This document shows, in pieces, positions 1 to 9,327 of a stretch of DNA of 64,000 nt. A program made the position numbers and the translations under genes. The stretch is from CANJDH01 sp964443245 (GTDB taxonomy: Bacteria; Pseudomonadota; Gammaproteobacteria; Burkholderiales; JAEUOS01): NCBI GenBank assembly GCA_964443245.1, contig CAYUEG010000001.1, positions 67,149 through 131,148 on the forward strand, written 5' to 3'. Below the pieces are notes generated by a model that did no database searches, was not told where the DNA came from, and worked only from the letters and a program-made list of their open reading frames with translations. Position 1 is the stretch's first letter. Each line of letters opens with the position of its first letter.

Positions 1-3000
1 TTGCTGGCGCATCACCAGGCCGCTCACCAGGCGCGGCATGTCATCGCGCCACGACGGGCGATCCACCACGGCGGCAATCAGTCGCGCGGCATTCACATCG
101 CCTCCCACCATCAGCCACCACCAGTAGTCATCACGCTCGGTCGAGAACACCAGCTTGGTACCCTGCATCGAGAGGCGGGCGCGCAAAATTTGTTCGGCAT
201 TCGCCATGTGGTCATCGCGCTTCGGAATGCCGGGCACGCGTTGCAGGATTTGCAACCAGTCGATCACCGCATGGGTCGGCCAGAGATTGGGCTGGATGGT
301 GAGTGACTCGGTCAGCTTGGGCGTGGCCTTGCCGGTGCGCGACAAGGCTTCAATGGCAGCGAGCTTGCGCGCATCAAGATCCTTGGTGGGCGACCAGAAA
401 TTGCGCTGGATGCGCCCTTCGACAAATGCCACCAGTGCGCCTTCCATACGCTGCCGTGCATTGTCGGGAATTGCGAAGCCAGCCTCGTGCGTCACCGCCA
501 GCAGATACGCGGTCAAGGTGTCGCTGCCACGCCCCCCCGGGAAATAGGCTGCCAGACCGTCGTCATCCAGGTAGTTGGGCATGGCATTGGCCACCGGCTC
601 CCACAGCGCCTTATCGCGCAGGCCGATTGACTTGGAGGTCTTTTGCTCCAGGCAGATGAACGGGTACTGCTCGAAGTAGCGGCGCACGCCGTCGAGCGAG
701 CCCGACAGTTTCGGTTGCAGTGCCACGCGCAGGCCGCCGCGCAGCACGTCACCATCCTTGATCGCATCGGTCGGAGCCGCCACCTGCAACGCGAAAAGTT
801 TGTCGAGTTGCAGCAACGTGGCCTGTTGCACCGTCACGGGAACAGCCGGCACCACTTTTTGTGCGGCCTTCATGGCGTCCCGTGCAGGTTTACCCGAGGC
901 CTTTTCGATGGCTTCGATGGTCCAGGCGAGACCTGTGGCGTTGGCGGGGACCGTCACCGGCCAGAACACCTCTTGCGCGGCACCCGCGGGTACGCTGACT
1001 TCCTGTGCTGGTGGTGCGGCATCCAGCCCCTCAACCTTGGCGTTGACCATCACGCGCATCGGCCGCGTGGTGGTATTGCGCACGGTGACGCCGGCACGGA
1101 ACTGGTCACCTTCGCGCACCAGCGGCGGCAGGCCGGGCAAGAGCTGCAGGTCTTTGGTGGCGCGCACGGTGACATCGCCGGTACCGAACAGACCGGGCTC
1201 GCCATCGGCCACCGCGACAATGCGGAAGCTGGTCAGTGCATCGTTGAGCGGTACATCAATGAGAGCTTCGCCTTTCTCATCCAGGCGCACATCGGGCTTC
1301 CACACCAGGAGGGTGTCGAACAGTTCACGTGTCGGGGCACGCCCGCCACCGCCGCCGGGCGCCACGGCCTTCTTGCCAAAGTGGCGCCGGCCGATCACCT
1401 GCATCTGCGCGGTCGCCGTATCGACAAAGTAGCTGCGCCGCTTGACCATGGCTTCAAGAATGTTCCAGCTACCGTTGGGCATGAGTTCCAACAGGGCCTG
1501 ATCAACTGCAGCCAATGCGACTTCCGTGCCTTTGGGGGCTGGCTTGCCATCCGGCCCTTTGACACTGACCTTCACCTTGACTGTTTCGCGCGTCTGGTAC
1601 ACCGGCTTGTCGGCCGCTACGCTGACCTTGAGCTCATAAGCAGCCGTGCCCACCTGCACTTCGGCGATGCCGAACTTGAACGCCGGTTTGGCCAGGTCGA
1701 CCAGCGCAGTCGGCTGGCCCTTGTTGTAAAGGTCGCTCCAATCTTTGCGCTCGTTCCACCAGTCGAGCGGCGAACGCCAACCCCATTGCAGGAAGGAATA
1801 CCACGGCACATCGCGCACCCGGCCGCGCACCGCCAGCACCGAGATGAATGCATTGGGTGCGTAGCCAGCCTTGATCGGTACGCTGATGACCGGGTCCTTG
1901 CCGGATACCGGCACCACCAGCGTTTCGATCACGCCTTCCCGCTCGATGGCCACCCAGGCGGTGGCACTACGGAACGGCATGCGCACCTGAAATTTGGCGG
2001 TGTCGCCCGGGGCATAACGCTTCTTCTCGGGCAGTACATCCATGCGGTCGGCGTTCTCGCCGCCAAACCACCACTCACTGCCCGACACCCAGATCGACGT
2101 CGATGCGCGCGACAAATTGCCGCCGGCATCTTCCGCTTGCGCGGTCAGGGTGACATTGCCGGATTCGGCCAGCGTGGCCTCGCACAACAGCAGGCCGCGC
2201 GCATCGCTCTTGCCGGAGCACAGCGTGCCGAGATCTTTTTCTTCGGTCTTGTTGTCGTAGGTATAGAAACCACCGACGGTGCGCTTGCGCGTCGATATCG
2301 TGGTCCTGAGCGCGCCTGTCACCTTGACCGGTGCACCGGCTTTCGGCTTGCCGGCCAGATCGAGCACCAGTACCTGAAGCCGCGCCACCTTCTTGACCTG
2401 TACCCAGCTCTCCGACTTGATGCCGGCGATCACGGCCGAGGGCCACAGGGCAGCCGTGCCGCGCAGGGTCTGCTCCTCGCCGTTTGGATCGCGGTAAGTC
2501 ATCTCGGTGAGGAGTTCGCGCGGGCGGTCGGATTTGGGCAGATTCTTGGCGACAAACTTCGCCGTGCCATCCGGACCCAGCTTGAGCTGGTTTTTGTCGG
2601 CCACCAGCTTGTCGGCGTCCGGTGTCTGCGGCGCATCGGTCGCCGCGTCGACCTCGGTCATCCCCTCCGCCCTGTCGCCGGCCAGACCAAAAGTGAACTC
2701 CTCGTAATCGGGAAAGTTCACCTCGCGCCCGCGCACCACTGCCGTCACTTTGACCGGGTGGCCGGGAGCCGGGCCGCCGGAGAGATACGAGAGCGCCAGA
2801 TTGAATGGCACTTCGCTGGCTTTGACCTGCGGCTCCTTGGGCGGTGTCACCGCCCCCTGCATGACCGGCAGGCGAAACTCGGCAACCCGGAAACTGCCGG
2901 TCTGCAACGATTGCCCGCCACGCTGGCCGCGCGCGCTGCTGGTCAGCGTGACGCTGTATTCGCCAAGCTTGGCATCCGCCGGGATTTTCCAGGCATGCGC

Positions 3001-5127
3001 CGCAGAGCCGCGCCCACCAAAGCTGAGCGGCAACTGGTAGTCCGTACCACTGCCCAGATGGGAAATGGTCACGCCGGTCGGCAAGCTGTCTGCCGGCACC
3101 GGCGCAAAGCCGGTCAGCGTTTCCGAACGCACGAAATGCTTCATCGACACCGTTTCACCGGCACGGAACAGCGGGCGGTCAAACACCGTGTGGGCGGCGA
3201 TGCTCGACTGCCCGTCGTAGCCCTGGCTGACATTGAAGCGCCACGGCTCGATGCCGTTTTGCCAGTCGGACTGGGTGAACGAAAGATCCTCGCCCTTGCG
3301 GGCCGAGACAAACCAGGCGGGCGAGCCGTCGTTGCACGCGGCTTCGCGCCGCAGCGAGCGCGTCACCATGGCGACGCCGTTCTGGTCGGTCTTGCCTGAC
3401 CACGCTTCGTTGCCGGCGCAATCGGAAATGCGCAAACGCGCATCAGCGACCGGTTTGGCGGTATCAAGGGCTGTCACCCACACGGCACTGACGTCGCGCC
3501 CCATCTTGATGTGCACGGCCATGTTGGTCACCAGGGCGCCGGCCCTCACGTACATGGGTTTGGGTTTGCCAAGCAGGGCTGCGCCTAGGCGCTCGCTTTC
3601 CAGTTCCACCACGTGGAAGCCCGGTTCCGGCAGGGGAATGCCGATCACTTCAAACGCCTTGCCGCCGGCCGGAGCCGGCAAGGTTGTACTTTTGACGCCA
3701 GTCTCGCGCGTCAACAGCGGGGCTTCGCGAAACTTGTATTCGTCATTCGATCCCTGACGCAGACGCCGCATCCACGCAATGATTTGCGTGTCTTCGGTGA
3801 TGCGCACGCGCTGCATCGGTGCACCGGGCTTTGCCGGCTTGGCTCCTGCAGGCCCGACCGCCGGGCTGTCCCCCGCCTTGACGCTCACCGTCGACTGCTT
3901 GAGCTGGGGTTCGACATTGCGGATCGTCACCGGCAGCACCGGCTGCGCCCATTCGATGATGCCGAAGTTGGCAGCAAACTTCGCCAGCGGTGCGCCCTCG
4001 CCGGTGCGACTCTTGAGCGGGAAGCTCGATGCATTGACTGGCACACGTCCGGTGTCGTCCGTAAACTTCGCCGGCAGCACAACGGTAATCTCCGAAGACT
4101 CCGGAAAAGGCGCATTGAAGGTCACACGCTCGACGCCGGCCTCGTTATCGTCCTGTGACCAGGCCGGCTTCTTGTCGCCAGCGGCCGTCTTGATGCGAAT
4201 GCCGTCCGCCAAACTGCGTGACACCGTCCCGACGAACTGCAAGCTCATGGCCTGGTAAGGCGAGCAGGCCGCATTGGCGTTGTCACGTGCGCAGGTGAAC
4301 GTGACCTTGAACTCGGGCCGCACCTTGAACTTGAGCGGCTGGTCAAGGCTGGTGGCCACGCGTTGTTTGGGGTCGGCCGCACTGGTTGTGATCCCTTTGC
4401 CCCACACCAGCGTCACATTGGCGCCAGCGGGCAGGCGCTGTTTGCATTTGAGCAGGAGATTCCTGTCGTCCGCAGCCTCCTTCTCGCGCTTGAGCGCCTT
4501 GAAGAACGCCTGCCGCTCGCGGCCACCGGTGATGGCGACCGGAATCCGCTCGCCCACGCCTTCCGCCACGCACCAGACCTTTTCCAGAACACTGGCCTCA
4601 TTGGCAGCCCCGTTCAGGCGCAGGATGAAGGTCTGGTCTTCATCAATCGAAGGATGTCCCGAGTACGGCTGGCTGGACAGCACCGCCGGGCCGCCGGTCG
4701 AAAACGTGAACTGCGCGTTCCCGGTCATCGCACCACCGGACAATGAACGCACTTCGGGCTTGAGCTTGAAGCTGCATTTGACGCCGGGCGGCAGGTCACG
4801 CGAGAAATCGAACACCCAGGCCCGGCCGTCGAGCCAGCGTCCCTGTCCGGTCTCGCTGCATTCGATGGCAAAAGGCACCGGCGCCGAATTCTTCAACCCG
4901 GGATCACCGAACTTGACCATCTCTTCCGAAAAGCGCACTGCCACCTGGCGTACCGAGCGAATTTCGCCTTGCGGGGAGAAACGCTCAACGGTTGCCGCGT
5001 GCACTGCAGTGCCTGGCACGGCCAGGTTGGCGCACAGGGAAATACCAAGGAGAATAGCTCCCACCAACAGTTTCCCGTGCCCTCTATCCACCACTTGCAT
5101 ACCCGCATCATCATGCACTGCTGCCAT
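1..5127 (-). CDS. Bacterial alpha-2-macroglobulin family protein (C-terminus outside window)
   Basis: This is a very large secreted or periplasmic protease-trapping protein; 1709 codons are present and the 3' end lies beyond position 1. The ATG at 5127 is preceded by GGAGG with about 6 bases spacing. Residues 20-37 are a hydrophobic signal core, with a likely cleavage after AVHA (residue 44). The middle consists of repeated beta-sandwich (MG) segments. The thioester motif CLEQ is intact at residues 1492-1495 (Cys codon near 652-654), in the context YFEQYPFICLEQ, followed by the helical TED region. Members of this family covalently trap attacking proteases and often sit beside pbpC, which would be outside this window. 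Cys32 is preceded by Leu rather than Gly/Ala/Ser, so a classical lipobox is not evident and an ordinary signal peptide is more likely. The gene is divergent from ruvA. Confidence 0.93.
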   Translation of the reverse strand, partial: MAAVHDDAGMQVVDRGHGKLLVGAILLGISLCANLAVPGTAVHAATVERFSPQGEIRSVRQVAVRFSEEMVKFGDPGLKNSAPVPFAIECSETGQGRWLDGRAWVFDFSRDLPPGVKCSFKLKPEVRSLSGGAMTGNAQFTFSTGGPAVLSSQPYSGHPSIDEDQTFILRLNGAANEASVLEKVWCVAEGVGERIPVAITGGRERQAFFKALKREKEAADDRNLLLKCKQRLPAGANVTLVWGKGITTSAADPKQRVATSLDQPLKFKVRPEFKVTFTCARDNANAACSPYQAMSLQFVGTVSRSLADGIRIKTAAGDKKPAWSQDDNEAGVERVTFNAPFPESSEITVVLPAKFTDDTGRVPVNASSFPLKSRTGEGAPLAKFAANFGIIEWAQPVLPVTIRNVEPQLKQSTVSVKAGDSPAVGPAGAKPAKPGAPMQRVRITEDTQIIAWMRRLRQGSNDEYKFREAPLLTRETGVKSTTLPAPAGGKAFEVIGIPLPEPGFHVVELESERLGAALLGKPKPMYVRAGALVTNMAVHIKMGRDVSAVWVTALDTAKPVADARLRISDCAGNEAWSGKTDQNGVAMVTRSLRREAACNDGSPAWFVSARKGEDLSFTQSDWQNGIEPWRFNVSQGYDGQSSIAAHTVFDRPLFRAGETVSMKHFVRSETLTGFAPVPADSLPTGVTISHLGSGTDYQLPLSFGGRGSAAHAWKIPADAKLGEYSVTLTSSARGQRGGQSLQTGSFRVAEFRLPVMQGAVTPPKEPQVKASEVPFNLALSYLSGGPAPGHPVKVTAVVRGREVNFPDYEEFTFGLAGDRAEGMTEVDAATDAPQTPDADKLVADKNQLKLGPDGTAKFVAKNLPKSDRPRELLTEMTYRDPNGEEQTLRGTAALWPSAVIAGIKSESWVQVKKVARLQVLVLDLAGKPKAGAPVKVTGALRTTISTRKRTVGGFYTYDNKTEEKDLGTLCSGKSDARGLLLCEATLAESGNVTLTAQAEDAGGNLSRASTSIWVSGSEWWFGGENADRMDVLPEKKRYAPGDTAKFQVRMPFRSATAWVAIEREGVIETLVVPVSGKDPVISVPIKAGYAPNAFISVLAVRGRVRDVPWYSFLQWGWRSPLDWWNERKDWSDLYNKGQPTALVDLAKPAFKFGIAEVQVGTAAYELKVSVAADKPVYQTRETVKVKVSVKGPDGKPAPKGTEVALAAVDQALLELMPNGSWNILEAMVKRRSYFVDTATAQMQVIGRRHFGKKAVAPGGGGGRAPTRELFDTLLVWKPDVRLDEKGEALIDVPLNDALTSFRIVAVADGEPGLFGTGDVTVRATKDLQLLPGLPPLVREGDQFRAGVTVRNTTTRPMRVMVNAKVEGLDAAPPAQEVSVPAGAAQEVFWPVTVPANATGLAWTIEAIEKASGKPARDAMKAAQKVVPAVPVTVQQATLLQLDKLFALQVAAPTDAIKDGDVLRGGLRVALQPKLSGSLDGVRRYFEQYPFICLEQKTSKSIGLRDKALWEPVANAMPNYLDDDGLAAYFPGGRGSDTLTAYLLAVTHEAGFAIPDNARQRMEGALVAFVEGRIQRNFWSPTKDLDARKLAAIEALSRTGKATPKLTESLTIQPNLWPTHAVIDWLQILQRVPGIPKRDDHMANAEQILRARLSMQGTKLVFSTERDDYWWWLMVGGDVNAARLIAAVVDRPSWRDDMPRLVSGLVMRQQ

Positions 5128-5285
5128 GCCACCCTCCAGAAAGCCCTTCTTGCCGCGTGGTGCACATCGTGGCACAGGAAAGGCAGCCAGTACAGATTGG
5201 CCATGATGATCAATTCTGGCAACAATCGGGCAAGTGCCCTAGCTCGGCGATCAACTACGCCTCTTGTCGCTGCTAAACTGGCAAC

Positions 5286-5867
5286 ATGATTGGCCGCCTC
5301 ACCGGAACCCTCCTGGAGAAGAACCCGCCGCATGTGCTGGTTGATTGTGCCGGCGTCGGTTACGAGGTTGATGTGCCCATGTCCACACTCTACGGTTTGC
5401 CGGAAGCTGGCGCCAAAGTGATGCTGTTCACGCAGCTGATCGTGCGCGAGGATGCGCACCTGCTGTACGGCTTTGGCACCACGCAGGAACGCGAAGCCTT
5501 CCGCCAGCTGACCAAGATTTCCGGCGTCGGCCCGCGTACGGCGCTGGCGGTGCTTTCGGGCATGTCAGTCGCGGAACTCGCCCAAGCCATCACCATGCAG
5601 GAAGCCGGGCGCCTCACCAAGGTGCCAGGCATCGGCAAGAAAACCGCCGAGCGGCTTCTTCTGGAACTCAAAGGCAAGCTGGGCGCCGACCTGTCCAGCG
5701 TGATCGACGTGAACCGGCCCGCCCCGGCGGGCAACGATGTTCTCAATGCCCTGCTGGCGTTGGGCTACAGCGACAAGGAAGCCCTGCTGGCGATCAAGCA
5801 GATGCCGGAGGGGTTGTCTGTGTCCGAAGGCATTCGGCACGCGCTCAAATCCCTCTCGAAAGCATGA
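5286..5867 (+). CDS. ruvA: Holliday junction branch migration protein RuvA
   Basis: RuvA is the tetrameric subunit that binds four-way DNA junctions and loads RuvB rings during recombinational repair. The product is 193 aa, the usual length. It starts MIGRLTGTLLEKNP, the canonical N-terminal OB fold. Helix-hairpin-helix motifs are seen at KISGVGPRTALAVLSG and KVPGIGKKTAERLLLELK (about residues 75-135), and a C-terminal RuvB-binding three-helix domain with ALLALGYSDKEA (about 150-193). ruvB follows 36 bases downstream. ruvC is not immediately upstream: that position is taken by the divergent macroglobulin gene. Confidence 0.98.
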   Translation: MIGRLTGTLLEKNPPHVLVDCAGVGYEVDVPMSTLYGLPEAGAKVMLFTQLIVREDAHLLYGFGTTQEREAFRQLTKISGVGPRTALAVLSGMSVAELAQAITMQEAGRLTKVPGIGKKTAERLLLELKGKLGADLSSVIDVNRPAPAGNDVLNALLALGYSDKEALLAIKQMPEGLSVSEGIRHALKSLSKA

Positions 5868-5903
5868 GCGCCGGGCTCGCCCTTTGCGTAGCAGTCTTCC
5901 GCC

Positions 5904-6965
5904 ATGGCCATTGAACCCGACCGTCTCTCCACCGTGCCGGGCCCGGAGCGCGTGATTTCGGCCGCACCGGTATCGAAACAGGAAGAAGCGTTCGAGCGTG
6001 CCTTGCGCCCCAAGGTGCTGGACGAGTACGTGGGCCAGGAGAAAGTCCGGGAGAAGCTCTCCATCTTCATTTCGGCTGCCCGCAAACGCCAGGAAGCGCT
6101 CGACCATGTGCTGCTGTTCGGCCCGCCCGGGCTGGGCAAGACAACCCTCGCGCACATCATTGCGCACGAAATGGGCGTCAACCTGCGGCAAACCTCAGGC
6201 CCGGTGCTGGAGCGTGCGGGCGACCTCGCTGCCCTCCTGACCAATCTGGAAGCCAACGACGTCCTGTTCATTGACGAGATCCACCGGCTCTCGCCGGTCG
6301 TCGAAGAGATCCTCTACCCGGCGCTGGAGGATTTCAAGATCGACATCATGATCGGCGAGGGGCCGGCGGCGCGCTCGGTCAAGCTGGATCTGCAACCGTT
6401 TACCCTGATCGGCGCGACCACCCGGGCCGGCATGCTGACCAACCCCCTGCGCGACCGCTTTGGCATCGTCGAGCGTCTGGAGTTTTACAGCCCCGAAGAG
6501 TTGTCGCGCATCGTCAAACGCTCTGCCAGCTTGCTCAATGTCGAAGCGGAAGCTTCCGGCACACTTGAAATCGCACGTCGTTCCCGCGGTACCCCGCGCA
6601 TCGCCAATCGCCTGCTCCGGCGGGTACGCGATTACACCGAGGTCAAGGCGGACGGCAAGGTGAGCCGTGAAACCGCTGATCTGGCCTTGAAGATGCTCGA
6701 CGTCGACGCGATCGGGCTGGACATGATGGACCGCAAACTCCTGATGGCGATCATCGACAAGTTTTCCGGTGGGCCGGTCGGATTGGATAACGTGGCTGCT
6801 GCGATCGGCGAAGAGGCGGATACCATTGAGGACGTCCTCGAGCCGTATCTGATCCAGCAAGGCTACCTGCAGCGCACGCCACGAGGCCGGATGGCCACCA
6901 CCCTCGCCTACCGCCATTTCGGCATCACTGCACCGGCCGCCACCCCGAATCAGGACTTGTTCTGA
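5904..6965 (+). CDS. ruvB: Holliday junction branch migration ATPase RuvB
   Basis: RuvB is the AAA+ hexameric motor that pulls DNA through the RuvA-bound junction. The product is 353 aa. An N-terminal region is followed by Walker A GPPGLGKTTLAHI (about residues 74-86), Walker B DVLFIDEIHR (about 120-129), the sensor region LIGATTRAGML and the arginine-finger region NPLRDRFGI. The C-terminal winged helix contains TPRGRMATTLAYRHFG. The stop TGA overlaps the start of the rhomboid gene as TGATG at 6963-6967, so translation is probably coupled. Confidence 0.98.
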   Translation: MAIEPDRLSTVPGPERVISAAPVSKQEEAFERALRPKVLDEYVGQEKVREKLSIFISAARKRQEALDHVLLFGPPGLGKTTLAHIIAHEMGVNLRQTSGPVLERAGDLAALLTNLEANDVLFIDEIHRLSPVVEEILYPALEDFKIDIMIGEGPAARSVKLDLQPFTLIGATTRAGMLTNPLRDRFGIVERLEFYSPEELSRIVKRSASLLNVEAEASGTLEIARRSRGTPRIANRLLRRVRDYTEVKADGKVSRETADLALKMLDVDAIGLDMMDRKLLMAIIDKFSGGPVGLDNVAAAIGEEADTIEDVLEPYLIQQGYLQRTPRGRMATTLAYRHFGITAPAATPNQDLF

Positions 6966-8149
6966 TGACCGGAGAGGGAGGCAGCTTCGAGCAGCCCGCC
7001 TTTGAGCAACCCTCTGCCGCTGCGCTGGCCGAACAGCGCTTCGCCCGGCAACTCTGGGCCGCCACGCCACGCACGCCGGTCACGTACTCCCTGGTCGCCA
7101 TCAACATTGCCGTGTTCGTGGCCACGCTGATCTCCGGCGCCAGCCTGATGGGGGGAGGTTCCAGCGAGGTATTGCTCAAATGGGGCGCCAACTTCGGCCC
7201 CCTCACCAAAGATGGCGAATGGTGGCGCCTGGGCGCCGCGATGTTTCTGCACCTGGGCGTGTTTCATGTCGCACTCAACATGTGGGCGCTGTGGGATGGC
7301 GGGCAGCTGACGGAGCGGCTGTACGGCAGCCTGCACTTCACCTGGCTGTACCTCGCTGCCGGCCTCGCGGGATCACTTGCCAGCCTGGCATGGCACGGCG
7401 ACGACACCCTGAGCGTGGGCGCATCGGGAGCCGTATTCGGCGTCTATGGTGCGCTGCTGGCCTACGCGCTGCGCTTCAAGGGAGAACTGCCGGCGCGCAC
7501 GCTCAAGGCCCTGGCCGTCAATGCCGGCATCATGATCGTGGTGAGCGTCGGCTATGGCTTTGCCAAATCAGGTATCGACAATGCGGCCCACATGGGTGGC
7601 CTGGTAACTGGCTTGGTGGTCGGTCTGGCCAGCGCCCGGCCGCTGGAAGCCCAGCGCCGGAGCGCCGCGTGGTGGAGCCTGCCGCTCGGCTGCGTGGCTG
7701 CCGGACTCCTTGTCGGCGGATTGTTCTCGCAAGTCGGGCCCCCGCTCTACTCATACCGGCAGCAGGTTGAAGCGGAGGCTGCGCTGAAGCGCTTTTCCGC
7801 CAGTGAAGCTGCGCTCGTCAAGCAGGTCAACGACATTTTGAGTCAAACCCGTTCCACCACCAATGCCGAGGTGGCGCGCAGACTGAGGCTCGAAGCCTTG
7901 CCACGCTGGCAGGCCGCGGAAGCGGAGTTGGCCCAGCTGCGCCTGTCACCCAAAGCGCCTGCCGCAGTATCGCTGGACTTGATGCAGCGCTACACCCGGG
8001 AGCGCCGGGCCTGGATCGAGGCAGTGGCCCGATACAGCGAAACCGGCGCTGCGGATGCGAAGGCCAGCATAGATCGCCTCAATCGCGAACTTGCCCAGAC
8101 CCACGAGGATATTCGCCTGCTTGGTCAGGCCATCGCCAGAGGGAAGTAG
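6965..8149 (+). CDS. Rhomboid family intramembrane serine protease with C-terminal extension
   Basis: This is a polytopic inner-membrane serine protease of 394 aa. The rhomboid core (about residues 30-225) contains the Trp/His-rich loop segment MFLHLGVFHVALNMWALWDGG, the nucleophile motif GASGAVFGVYGA (Ser near residue 159) and the partner histidine in NAAHMGGLVTGL. After the last membrane helix (about 235-255) comes a charged helical tail of about 140 residues rich in Ala, Glu and Arg, which simple rhomboids lack and which probably forms a coiled coil. Its ATG overlaps the ruvB stop, so it is likely transcribed with ruvAB. The substrate is unknown. Confidence 0.9.
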   Translation: MTGEGGSFEQPAFEQPSAAALAEQRFARQLWAATPRTPVTYSLVAINIAVFVATLISGASLMGGGSSEVLLKWGANFGPLTKDGEWWRLGAAMFLHLGVFHVALNMWALWDGGQLTERLYGSLHFTWLYLAAGLAGSLASLAWHGDDTLSVGASGAVFGVYGALLAYALRFKGELPARTLKALAVNAGIMIVVSVGYGFAKSGIDNAAHMGGLVTGLVVGLASARPLEAQRRSAAWWSLPLGCVAAGLLVGGLFSQVGPPLYSYRQQVEAEAALKRFSASEAALVKQVNDILSQTRSTTNAEVARRLRLEALPRWQAAEAELAQLRLSPKAPAAVSLDLMQRYTRERRAWIEAVARYSETGAADAKASIDRLNRELAQTHEDIRLLGQAIARGK

Positions 8150-8174
8150 GCGCGGTTGCAAGAGTGCGGTCGGA

Positions 8175-8180
8175 TAAAAT
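8175..8180 (+). promoter_or_regulatory. Candidate -10 element for the tol-pal operon
   Basis: TAAAAT in the context GGATAAAATACGC lies 28 bases before the proposed ybgC start. A TTGCAA occurs upstream but only 13 bases away, which is too close for a standard -35, so only the -10 is offered. It sits in the 58-base gap after the rhomboid gene. Confidence 0.35.
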
Positions 8181-8207
8181 ACGCGTTGCCGCACGGAGTA
8201 CACGATC

Positions 8208-8651
8208 ATTCACAGCAAGCCCGAACCTGCCGTCTCCAGGCCTGCACCGCCAGGCCCGGCCTTCTCATGGCCGTGCCGCATCTACTATGAGGACACCGAC
8301 ATGTCCGGGGTTGTCTACCATGCGGGCTACCTGAGATTCTTCGAACGGGCGCGAACCGAATGGTTGCGCGCCATGGGCGGACAACAGGCAGCACTCAAGG
8401 ACGAACTGGGCATCGTGTTTGCCGTGCGCCACATGAAGATCGATTTTGTCAAACCGGCACGGATTGATGATTTGATTGACGTGACGGTTGCGGTCGCCAA
8501 TGCCGGGCGCGTGTCGTTTACACTTGACCAGTCTGCGTTGCGCGGCGGTGAATTAATCGCCGCCGCCAGCGTCAAGGTGGCTTGCCTCAACGCTGCGACC
8601 TTCACGCCCGTCCCCATTCCCGGACTTCTCCTCGAAAACATCCACGCATGA
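8208..8651 (+). CDS. ybgC: Tol-Pal system-associated acyl-CoA thioesterase YbgC (non-AUG start)
   Basis: YbgC is a hotdog-fold thioesterase that opens most tol-pal operons. The family motif YYEDTDMSGVVYHAGYL is present, but its first half lies upstream of the first in-frame ATG (8301); starting there would remove the catalytic Asp (equivalent to D18 of the Haemophilus protein, as I recall it). The frame is open upstream to a stop at 8175-8177 and contains no ATG, GTG or TTG. The only plausible starts are ATC at 8205 and ATT at 8208, 6 and 9 bases after GGAG (8195-8198). ATT is used naturally by infC, so 8208 is chosen, giving 147 aa. The stop overlaps the tolQ start as ATGA. Confidence 0.8.
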   Translation: MHSKPEPAVSRPAPPGPAFSWPCRIYYEDTDMSGVVYHAGYLRFFERARTEWLRAMGGQQAALKDELGIVFAVRHMKIDFVKPARIDDLIDVTVAVANAGRVSFTLDQSALRGGELIAAASVKVACLNAATFTPVPIPGLLLENIHA

Positions 8652-9325
8652 CCGTTACCCAAGACCTCTCGATCCTGTCGCTGATCACCAACGCCAGCGT
8701 ACCGGTTCAGGCCGTCATGACACTGCTGCTGGTGGTGTCCCTGATGAGCTGGACCTACATCTTCAGGAAATGGTTCGTGCTCAAGAAAGCGGCACAGCAG
8801 ACCGAGCAGTTTGAGCGGGACTTCTGGTCCGGCAATGATTTGAATGCGCTCTATCAGTCTGCGGCCAACGATCGCCACGGCGCCGGCAGCCTGGAACGCA
8901 TTTTCGAGGCTGGCATGCGCGAGTTCATGAAGCTCAAGGCATCGCAACGTGCCGACGCTGCCGTGCAACTGGAAGGGGCACGCCGCGCCATGCGGGCCGC
9001 TTACCAGCGCGAAATGGACTTCCTGGAATCCCATCTGGCGTTTCTCGCCTCGGCCGGATCGGTATCGCCCTACGTCGGCCTGTTCGGTACCGTGTGGGGC
9101 ATCATGAATTCATTCCGTGGCCTGGCCAATGTGCAACAAGCCACGCTCGCCAGCGTAGCGCCCGGCATCGCCGAGGCGCTGGTGGCAACCGCGATTGGCC
9201 TGTTCGCCGCCATCCCGGCCGTCGTCGCCTACAACCGCTACTCGCACGACATTGACCGCCTCGCCAATCGCTTCGAGAGTTTCATCGAGGAATTCTCGAA
9301 CATCCTGCAAAGGCAGACGCGCTAA
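8648..9325 (+). CDS. tolQ: Tol-Pal system proton channel subunit TolQ
   Basis: TolQ is an inner-membrane MotA/ExbB-family protein that with TolR converts proton flow into TolA motion during cell constriction. It is 225 aa from the ATG at 8648, which overlaps the ybgC stop. The N-terminal helix VMTLLLVVSLMSWTYIFRKW (residues 19-38) is followed by a long cytoplasmic loop and two membrane helices near residues 130-195, containing FLASAGSVSPYVGLFGTVWG and VATAIGLFAAIPAVVAYNRY. These are the conserved channel-forming segments. Confidence 0.97.
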   Translation: MTVTQDLSILSLITNASVPVQAVMTLLLVVSLMSWTYIFRKWFVLKKAAQQTEQFERDFWSGNDLNALYQSAANDRHGAGSLERIFEAGMREFMKLKASQRADAAVQLEGARRAMRAAYQREMDFLESHLAFLASAGSVSPYVGLFGTVWGIMNSFRGLANVQQATLASVAPGIAEALVATAIGLFAAIPAVVAYNRYSHDIDRLANRFESFIEEFSNILQRQTR

Positions 9326-9327
9326 CC

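Noticed and set aside
643..3399. A 918-codon open frame on the plus strand.
   Set aside because: It is antisense to the macroglobulin gene, shows no recognisable domain and is His/Arg/Gly-rich in the manner of antisense shadows in high-GC DNA; the minus-strand frame carries the CLEQ motif and a signal peptide.
8301..8651. ATG at 8301 as the ybgC start.
   Set aside because: It would delete the first half of the YYEDTD catalytic motif and leave a 116-aa protein without its active-site Asp.
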